Shown in pieces: positions 6,756-11,452 of a stretch of 11,452 nt of DNA (its first letter is position 1; each line of letters opens with the position of its first letter). The notes under the pieces were generated by a model. That model had not been told where the DNA came from, made no database searches, and was given only the letters and a program-made list of their open reading frames with translations. The stretch is from Bacteroidota bacterium (GTDB lineage: Bacteria > Bacteroidota > Bacteroidia > Chitinophagales > Chitinophagaceae). The position numbers and the translations under genes are program-made. The stretch covers positions 1 through 11,452 of the forward strand of contig CANGUS010000033.1 in the NCBI GenBank assembly GCA_947457085.1, read 5' to 3'.

Positions 6756-8147
6756 TTAATGATGGTGATGGTGAGCTGCAGGTATTTTTGCGAATTCTTC
6801 TGCGTTTACAGTTGTTTCTTGTAAAGTTACTTGTTGCTCTATTGTATAAAATAATTTATCTGTAATAATTCTATTGTGCAATTCTTCTGAGAATTTTTTA
6901 TCTTCTAATTGTTTTTTTATCAATGGCTCTATCCAGTCTGAGTTTAAATCCATTCCTGACATCCCGCCGTATTGCCCAAAGTAACTCATGATTTGCGCAC
7001 GTGCTGCTTCATTCATTTCTTCATTGCTTACTTGCAATTTATTGTCTTCTATAATTTTATCAGAAATTAATTGCCAACGCATTTGATGGTCAAAGCCACC
7101 ATATTCTTTTTCTACTTGTTCAGGTGTTTTGTATTGCTCTCCACCGATGCTCATCCAACGTTTCAAGAAAGTGGTAGGTAAATCAATAGGTGTTTCATGC
7201 ACCAAGCGCTCAAACAAATCGGTATGTAATTTTGTTTTTGCTTGTTGGTTCCAATACATTTCTATTTCGCCTTTTAAAACATCTTTAAATGCTTCTATCG
7301 TTTCTAAATTTCTACCTGGATATATTTTTTCAAAGAAGCTTGCATTCACTTCTGCTTTAGTTACTAAACCAACTTTTACAATCAACATGTTAAATGATTT
7401 ATTTTTAGCGTCCTCATTTGTAGGATCTAAATTTAAATCTTTCATAATTGCAGGTAGCAAATGAGCATCAAAATTATCTTTTAAAGTAAACGTAACCACC
7501 TCATTTGCTTTTTTACCCATCAGTGATTTTTGCAATGAAGGTGAAAAATATTTAACCAATAAAGAATTGTCTTTTTTAATTCCGCCTTCAATAACAGTGC
7601 CATTTGCATCTGCTTCTTCAAACACAACATTTAAAACGTTATCTTCACTCGTAACACTTTCAGGATCTGTCATATCTCCTGCTTTATAACGCAATTTTTC
7701 TACTTCCTCATTTACCATTTCGTCGGTAACTGTTACTTTATATAAAGGAACTGTTGTTGAACCATCTAATAAAGGAAGTGAATAGGCTGGTTTTGTACCA
7801 ATTTCAAACTCAAAAGTAAAATCTTCTGGGTTGTTCATGTCAAAACTATATTGTTTTTGGGTTGTAGAAGGAATCGGTCTCGCGAAAATTTCTGCTCTAT
7901 TGGCAATTAAATGCTCTTCTAATTTCGCTCCAGCCACTTTGATAACTTCATCTCTGTAAAGGGATGCGCCATACATTTTTTTAACCATGCCTACAGGAAC
8001 CATTCCTTTTCTAAAACCAGGGATAGCTGCATTTTTGCTGTACTGTTTCAATGCTTTTTCAAAAGTCGGTAAATAATCTTCTTTTGCTAAATGCACAATC
8101 ACTTTTTCGTGATATTTTCCTATGTTTTCTTGTGTTACTGTTGCCAT
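6756..8147 (-). CDS. tig: Trigger factor, ribosome-associated chaperone, with natural C-terminal His5
   Basis: Trigger factor binds ribosomal protein uL23 at the exit tunnel and shields nascent chains. The 463-residue protein has the N-terminal ribosome-binding domain with the signature loop AIPGFRKGMVP (41-51; GFRKG at 44-48), a divergent middle region (about 150-260) where other trigger factors carry an FKBP-type prolyl isomerase domain, and the long helical C-terminal domain (about 270-450). The length is slightly above the usual 430-450. The last residues are AAHHHHH, coded by alternating CAC/CAT codons directly before the stop, so this is a real part of the gene and might bind metal. The ATG at 8147 gives MATVTQENIG, a typical start. 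The gene is divergent from korB, has its own strong terminator, and appears monocistronic. Confidence 0.95.
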   Translation of the reverse strand: MATVTQENIGKYHEKVIVHLAKEDYLPTFEKALKQYSKNAAIPGFRKGMVPVGMVKKMYGASLYRDEVIKVAGAKLEEHLIANRAEIFARPIPSTTQKQYSFDMNNPEDFTFEFEIGTKPAYSLPLLDGSTTVPLYKVTVTDEMVNEEVEKLRYKAGDMTDPESVTSEDNVLNVVFEEADANGTVIEGGIKKDNSLLVKYFSPSLQKSLMGKKANEVVTFTLKDNFDAHLLPAIMKDLNLDPTNEDAKNKSFNMLIVKVGLVTKAEVNASFFEKIYPGRNLETIEAFKDVLKGEIEMYWNQQAKTKLHTDLFERLVHETPIDLPTTFLKRWMSIGGEQYKTPEQVEKEYGGFDHQMRWQLISDKIIEDNKLQVSNEEMNEAARAQIMSYFGQYGGMSGMDLNSDWIEPLIKKQLEDKKFSEELHNRIITDKLFYTIEQQVTLQETTVNAEEFAKIPAAHHHHH

Positions 8148-8213
8148 GATGCTAAATATTTTGAGTTGAGTTCATTTTTTAAAGGCTGCGAAATTACAAC
8201 TTTCAAACAATTT

Positions 8214-8228
8214 TAGGCTTTTTGCCTA
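8214..8228 (+). repeat. Small hairpin followed by T-run in the tig-korB gap
   Basis: TAGGC (8214-8218), loop TTTTT, GCCTA (8224-8228), followed on the plus strand by a run of T. It resembles a short intrinsic terminator pointing toward korB, although no plus-strand gene lies to its left. It could stop antisense transcripts coming out of tig or be part of a regulatory leader. Confidence 0.4.
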
Positions 8229-8437
8229 TTTTTTTATTTTCTGAAGAAAATTAGGTTGTTTTACAGGGTGAATGAAAAATAGAATTATGGAAGAGTCTAT
8301 CATGAAGGATGTATTCTTTTCAATTTGAAAAAAAATAATGGATTTAGTGAACTGCTGCTGTGATTAAAAAAAAGCCTAGCAATCATATTTCTTTTAACTC
8401 TTTGCTTTTAAATATCCTACAACTAAAAACTTTTGTC

Positions 8438-8445
8438 TATTTTTG
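8438..8445 (+). promoter_or_regulatory. Candidate -7 promoter box (TATTTTTG) of korB
   Basis: TATTTTTG matches TAnnTTTG exactly and is followed by CCGG and then the ATG at 8450. The transcription start would fall at or beside the start codon. No TTTG is seen at the normal -33 spacing, so the call rests on the -7 element and on the same layout at mqnE. Confidence 0.5.
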
Positions 8446-8449
8446 CCGG

Positions 8450-9469
8450 ATGGAAGCAACTACTTTAACTCCAAAAGATTTTACAACGGACCAAGAGGTA
8501 CGCTGGTGCCCAGGTTGTGGTGATTACAGTATTTTAAAACAAGTGCAAACCGTTTTGCCAACATTGGGTTTGCCTCGTGAGCAGTTTGCCATCATTTCGG
8601 GAATTGGGTGTTCATCTCGCTTTCCTTATTATATGAATACCTATGGGATGCACTCTATTCATGGGCGTGCAACGGCTGTTGCGAGTGGATTAAAGATAGC
8701 GCGTCCAGACTTAAGTGTTTGGATAGTTACAGGAGATGGAGACAGTATGAGTATTGGTGGGAATCACTTAATTCATTTATTACGTAGAAATATTAATGTG
8801 CAAATATTGTTGTTTAATAATCAAATATATGGGTTAACCAAAGGACAATATTCGCCTACTTCTGAAGAGCATAAAATTACAAAATCAACTCCATTTGGAA
8901 GCTTGGATCATCCATTTAATCCTGGTGCTTTAGCATTGGGTGCAGATGCTACTTTCATTGCTCGAAGCATGGATAGAGATGTAAAACATTTGCAAGAAAT
9001 GATTCGCAGAAGTTACTCGCATCAAGGCGCTTCCTTCTTAGAAATTTATCAAAATTGCAACATTTTTAATGATGGAGCTTTTGAAATTTATACCGAAAAA
9101 ACATCCAAAGCAGGTCAGGCATTGTTTGTAGAGCATGGACAGCCGATGGTTTTCGGAGCGAATAAAGAATTAGGGATTCGTTTAAATGGCTTGAAACCAG
9201 AAGTGGTTGAAATAGGGGAAGGCTATAATTTAAATGATTTGTGGATTCATGATGAAACGGATATGCACAAAGCACAAATTTTAACCAGAATGTTTGATAA
9301 TCCTACTGATGAGAATCATTTGCCAAGACCGTTTGGTGTATTTTATGCAGTACAAAGAGCCTGTTATGATGATTTAGTGATCGCTCAAATTCAAGATACG
9401 ATTGATGCTAAAGGAATCGGCGATTTAGACGCATTGATTGCTGGAAAAGAAACATGGACGGTTATCTAA
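8450..9469 (+). CDS. korB: 2-oxoacid:ferredoxin oxidoreductase, beta subunit (2-oxoglutarate type)
   Basis: The beta subunit of 2-oxoacid:ferredoxin oxidoreductase binds thiamine diphosphate and a [4Fe-4S] cluster; with an alpha subunit it turns 2-oxoglutarate or pyruvate plus CoA into acyl-CoA, CO2 and reduced ferredoxin. The 339-residue protein has the four cluster cysteines C20 and C23 (RWCPGCGDYS), C54 (GIGCSSRFPYY) and C203 (IYQNCNIFNDG), and the thiamine diphosphate motif starting GDGDSMSIGGNH (95-106) and ending LLFNNQIYGLTKGQ (120-133). The ATG at 8450 (MEATTLTPKDFTTDQEVRWC) is the family start; the earlier in-frame GTG at 8360 is rejected. An alpha subunit usually sits directly upstream, but here the upstream neighbour is the divergent tig, so the partner must be elsewhere. 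The DUF6452 gene follows after 13 bases and may be co-transcribed. 2-Oxoglutarate is the likelier substrate, but this is not proven. Confidence 0.92.
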   Translation: MEATTLTPKDFTTDQEVRWCPGCGDYSILKQVQTVLPTLGLPREQFAIISGIGCSSRFPYYMNTYGMHSIHGRATAVASGLKIARPDLSVWIVTGDGDSMSIGGNHLIHLLRRNINVQILLFNNQIYGLTKGQYSPTSEEHKITKSTPFGSLDHPFNPGALALGADATFIARSMDRDVKHLQEMIRRSYSHQGASFLEIYQNCNIFNDGAFEIYTEKTSKAGQALFVEHGQPMVFGANKELGIRLNGLKPEVVEIGEGYNLNDLWIHDETDMHKAQILTRMFDNPTDENHLPRPFGVFYAVQRACYDDLVIAQIQDTIDAKGIGDLDALIAGKETWTVI

Positions 9470-9482
9470 TTGTAAATGATAA

Positions 9483-9986
9483 ATGAATAGTTACAAATAC
9501 GGCTTTGGGATTTGGCTTTTATTATTTTCATTATTTGGTGCATCTTGTACCAATAAATCGGTTTGTTTAGAACCACAAACGGTGGCACTGAGAGGGGGTT
9601 TTTATTATTCCAATTCAGATTCAACTATTTCATTAAAGGATTCTTTTGTAGTTAATGCCAATATCTATTTTGGGCAAGGAAATTCATATTTTAATAACTT
9701 AAAAAATACCAGTAAATTTTCTGTCACATTATCTACAATAAGCGATTCGTCACTAATTATTTTTCAATCAGATAGCAGCAACTTTATGGCTGAAACATTT
9801 GATACGATTCGAGCTTACCACGAGAATGAATTAAATTTTATTTCGGTTGCTTGCGGTTACCAGTTTTATCATCAAATTAATAAAATTACTTATACGAAAC
9901 ATTCTATCGATACCATTTATTTAAATAATACCCGCGTCAATAATGATGTGAATAAAGAACATTTGAAAATTGTTTTACGTAAATAA
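9483..9986 (+). CDS. DUF6452 family lipoprotein
   Basis: A 167-residue protein with a lipoprotein-type signal: a hydrophobic stretch at 9-20 (GIWLLLFSLFGA) ending in GAS-C22, so it is probably lipid-anchored after cleavage by signal peptidase II. The mature part begins CTNKSVCLEP (second Cys at 28) and later has FISVACGYQFYH (119-130), which resembles the conserved C-terminal CGY/CGF segment of DUF6452 proteins. It is likely to be in the outer membrane facing the periplasm, beta-rich, and of unknown function. The ATG at 9483 is preceded by an ATG at 9477 that is out of use (it runs into a stop). It starts 13 bases after korB and overlaps the start of the DUF6048 gene by 17 bases, so the DUF6452 and DUF6048 proteins are probably made together and may work as a pair. 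Confidence 0.75.
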   Translation: MNSYKYGFGIWLLLFSLFGASCTNKSVCLEPQTVALRGGFYYSNSDSTISLKDSFVVNANIYFGQGNSYFNNLKNTSKFSVTLSTISDSSLIIFQSDSSNFMAETFDTIRAYHENELNFISVACGYQFYHQINKITYTKHSIDTIYLNNTRVNNDVNKEHLKIVLRK

Positions 9987-10674
9987 AATATCTCCCAATG
10001 TATTAAAAAGATGGATTGCCGTATCCGTCTTTATTTTTTGTGCAATGCAACTAAATGCACAAACAGACACAACGAAACTAAAAGTTAAATCGGCCGATTT
10101 TTCTTATTTTAGGATAGGGGTAGATGCATCGAAAATCATAGCGTCAAATATTGTTAACGATTATGAGGCGGTAGAATTTTTGATTGATGCAAATTATAAA
10201 AATAATTTAGTTCTTTCTTCAGAATTTGGTTTTGGAAATTCAATGGTAGACAATGAGTATTTATCTTACAAAAGTAACAATTTGTTTATGCGTCTAGGAA
10301 TAGATAAAACCCTTTTTAATAAAGAGTTTGCAGGAGACATGGACAATGCTTTTATTGGCGTAAGATATGGATTCGGGTTGGTAAACAGGGGAGAAGCAAA
10401 TTATTCAGTTTATAACTCCATTTATGGAAATTCAATTGGTCAAATAAAGGAAGCTCAATTTTTTACACACTGGCTTGAATTAACCGGAGGTTTTAAAGTG
10501 GAATTTAAAAAAAATATTTTCATTGGTTGGAATATTCGAATGAAAACATTCATCAATCCCAAAAAATTTGAACAATTACCACCTAATTATGTAGCTGGAT
10601 ATGGAAGGGCTGATAAGAATACAGCATTCGGGTATAATTTTTATTTACTATATGGCTTTGGTAGTAGAAAATAA
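9970..10674 (+). CDS. DUF6048 family protein, exported, probable outer-membrane beta-barrel
   Basis: A 234-residue protein with a signal peptide (basic n-region with K13 R14, hydrophobic IAVSVFIFCAM at 16-26, cleavage likely after LNA30 before Q31). The mature part is made of alternating strands of the outer-membrane type: FRIGVDASKII, FIGVRYGFGLVNR, HWLELTGGFKVEF, FIGWNIRMKTFI, and a final YNFYLLYGFG. This pattern and its place after DUF6452 fit DUF6048. The function is unknown. No in-frame ATG precedes the signal peptide: the frame is closed by TGA at 9964-9966, and TTG at 9970 is the only NTG codon before the hydrophobic core, so TTG is the likely start. It overlaps the DUF6452 gene by 17 bases, suggesting translational coupling. 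A start-region frameshift or an ATA/ATT start cannot be excluded. Confidence 0.78.
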   Translation: MFYVNKISPNVLKRWIAVSVFIFCAMQLNAQTDTTKLKVKSADFSYFRIGVDASKIIASNIVNDYEAVEFLIDANYKNNLVLSSEFGFGNSMVDNEYLSYKSNNLFMRLGIDKTLFNKEFAGDMDNAFIGVRYGFGLVNRGEANYSVYNSIYGNSIGQIKEAQFFTHWLELTGGFKVEFKKNIFIGWNIRMKTFINPKKFEQLPPNYVAGYGRADKNTAFGYNFYLLYGFGSRK

Positions 10675-10723
10675 ATTTCACAGACTAAAAACATAGTTTA
10701 GCCACATTTTTAATCCAAGTTTA

Positions 10724-10748
10724 GCAAAATATTCAGGTAATATTTTGC
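10724..10748 (+). terminator. Inverted repeat, possible terminator of the korB-DUF6452-DUF6048 unit
   Basis: A perfect 10-bp stem, GCAAAATATT (10724-10733) and AATATTTTGC (10739-10748), with loop CAGGT, 49 bases after the DUF6048 stop. The stem is AT-rich and the T-run (from 10758) starts about 10 bases late, so it is not a textbook terminator. Confidence 0.4.
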
Positions 10749-10893
10749 GCACTGCGATTTTTTACTTTATTTGGCAGTTGAAATAGAAGGGATATTAAAT
10801 TAGACCTGTTTTTATATCAAAAAAACAATAAAATGAAAAATAATTATGACTTTTTTGCAAGAATTAAAATATCCTGCATATATTGTGCTAATA

Positions 10894-10924
10894 TTTGGTT
10901 TGAATAATATTTTTAATATATTTG
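10894..10924 (+). promoter_or_regulatory. Bacteroidota consensus promoter of gldK
   Basis: TTTG (10894-10897), a 19-base spacer, then TATATTTG (10917-10924): an exact fit to the Bacteroidota housekeeping promoter TTTG-N19-TAnnTTTG. The ATG of gldK is 31 bases downstream, so the leader would be about 25 bases. It is the best promoter in the window and probably drives a gldK-led operon. Confidence 0.8.
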
Positions 10925-10955
10925 CCTTCTTGTAAAAAAAAACAATAAACGGATT

Positions 10956-11452
10956 ATGATAAAACAATTTTCGTTAAGACTATTAGCTTTAGGATTGATA
11001 GCAACATCATGGGGTTGTGGAACTGGTGGGCCACAGGGCCAAGTAGTTGGTAGCACAATTCGAGTTAATAATATAGTTTCAGCTCCTATTGGAATGACTT
11101 GGGTACCTTCTGGTGTAATGCATATGGGTGCGAGTGATCAAGATGTTAGAAACGCCAATGACGTAAAGAACAGAACAGTACAAATGTTGGGTTTTTATAT
11201 GGATGCTACTGAAATTACAAACGCAGAATACCGACAATTTGTAAATTGGGTAAGAGATTCTACTGCTCATTCTGTTTTAGGTAATTACAGAGATTTAGAT
11301 GATGGCTCTCAAGTAATTGATTGGAAGAAAAAGTTAAAATGGAATGATGTTGATTTACAAGATCAAATGGCATCTTATTACGTTCCTAATACAGAAAGTA
11401 TTTGGGGGAAAAAGGAATTTGATAATTCTAAATTAAAGTACCATTATGAAGC
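10956..11452 (+). CDS. gldK: Gliding motility / type IX secretion lipoprotein GldK, 3'-truncated by window edge
   Basis: GldK (PorK in Porphyromonas) is an outer-membrane lipoprotein that forms, with GldN, the periplasmic ring of the type IX secretion system, used for adhesin and enzyme export and for gliding. The frame starts at ATG 10956 and stays open to the window end (165 codons plus 2 bases). A signal peptide (basic K3/R8, hydrophobic LLALGLIA) ends in TSWGC with C21 as the lipidated residue; Trp at -2 makes the lipobox unusual. The mature part enters the FGE-sulfatase (SUMF1-like) fold: GMTWVPSGVMHMGASDQDV (46-64), then GFYMDATEITNAEYRQFVNW (79-98), which is diagnostic of GldK and its relatives. 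GldJ is a paralogue, but the close match to the GldK start favours GldK. gldL, gldM and gldN would be expected just beyond the edge. Confidence 0.9.
   Translation, partial: MIKQFSLRLLALGLIATSWGCGTGGPQGQVVGSTIRVNNIVSAPIGMTWVPSGVMHMGASDQDVRNANDVKNRTVQMLGFYMDATEITNAEYRQFVNWVRDSTAHSVLGNYRDLDDGSQVIDWKKKLKWNDVDLQDQMASYYVPNTESIWGKKEFDNSKLKYHYE

Larger units (their letters stand above)
8148..8449. other. Divergent intergenic region between tig and korB
   Basis: About 300 AT-rich bases that must hold the promoters of both tig (-) and korB (+). It contains a small hairpin with a T-run (8214-8228) and the korB -7-like box (8438-8445). A TAnnTTTG box for tig is not evident; the closest is TAATTTCG on the minus strand, with one mismatch. 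A GTG at 8360 opens the korB frame early, but the 30 added residues are unlike the family and are not considered coding. Confidence 0.6.

Noticed and set aside
7129..7464. 111-codon plus-strand frame inside tig, and similar opposite-strand frames inside the Crp/Fnr gene, mqnE, etfA and korB
   Set aside because: They lie opposite well-supported genes and have no recognisable domain; shadows of the coding strand.
8360..8449. Upstream extension of korB from the GTG at 8360
   Set aside because: The 30 added residues do not resemble the family, whose N-terminus begins at the ATG at 8450; the promoter-like box lies inside the extension.
10833..10907. 24-codon open frame (MKNNYDFFARIK...) between DUF6048 and gldK
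   Set aside because: Too short, no family resemblance, and it overlaps the -33 element of the gldK promoter.
1..11452. Mobile element, phage, CRISPR, toxin-antitoxin or defence system
   Set aside because: No transposase, integrase, repeat array, terminal repeats or defence-type domain was found; all genes belong to ordinary chromosomal families.

Overview
The window looks like an ordinary stretch of chromosome from a member of the Bacteroidota. The evidence is the AT-rich sequence, promoter boxes of the Bacteroidota type (TTTG-N19-TAnnTTTG upstream of gldK, and several TAnnTTTG boxes elsewhere), the gliding/type IX secretion lipoprotein GldK, the Bacteroidota-restricted pair DUF6452-DUF6048, a Bacteroidota-style PspC mini-protein, and few Shine-Dalgarno sequences ahead of genes. 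I see no transposase, integrase, phage gene, CRISPR array, tRNA or rRNA.

Layout. Positions 1-1747 (+): the 3' part of fabH (fatty acid initiation), cut by the left edge, then a Crp/Fnr regulator with a Cys-rich N-terminus. Positions 1820-8147 (-), read right to left: trigger factor (tig) with a strong terminator, a secreted DUF1684 protein, the etfB-etfA-bifunctional nuclease cluster, the menaquinone radical SAM enzyme mqnE, and a small PspC-domain membrane protein that converges with the Crp/Fnr gene. Positions 8450-10674 (+): a 2-oxoacid:ferredoxin oxidoreductase beta subunit without its alpha partner nearby, followed closely by the DUF6452 lipoprotein and the DUF6048 outer-membrane-type protein. 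Positions 10956-11452 (+): the 5' part of gldK behind a near-perfect promoter, cut by the right edge.

Functions. Several genes concern electron flow: EtfBA collects electrons from flavin dehydrogenases, MqnE makes a menaquinone precursor by the futalosine route, and KorB is part of a ferredoxin-reducing 2-oxoacid oxidoreductase. The others serve lipid synthesis, protein folding and the cell envelope (DUF6452, DUF6048, GldK, PspC, DUF1684). All coding genes fall in recognisable families and I found no convincing new multi-gene system. The points most worth a second look are promoter-like boxes placed exactly 4 nt before several start codons (possible leaderless mRNAs), a DUF1684 promoter that may be embedded in the tig terminator, a natural five-histidine tail on trigger factor, the orphan korB, the TTG-started overlapping DUF6048 gene, and the Cys cluster of the Crp/Fnr protein.
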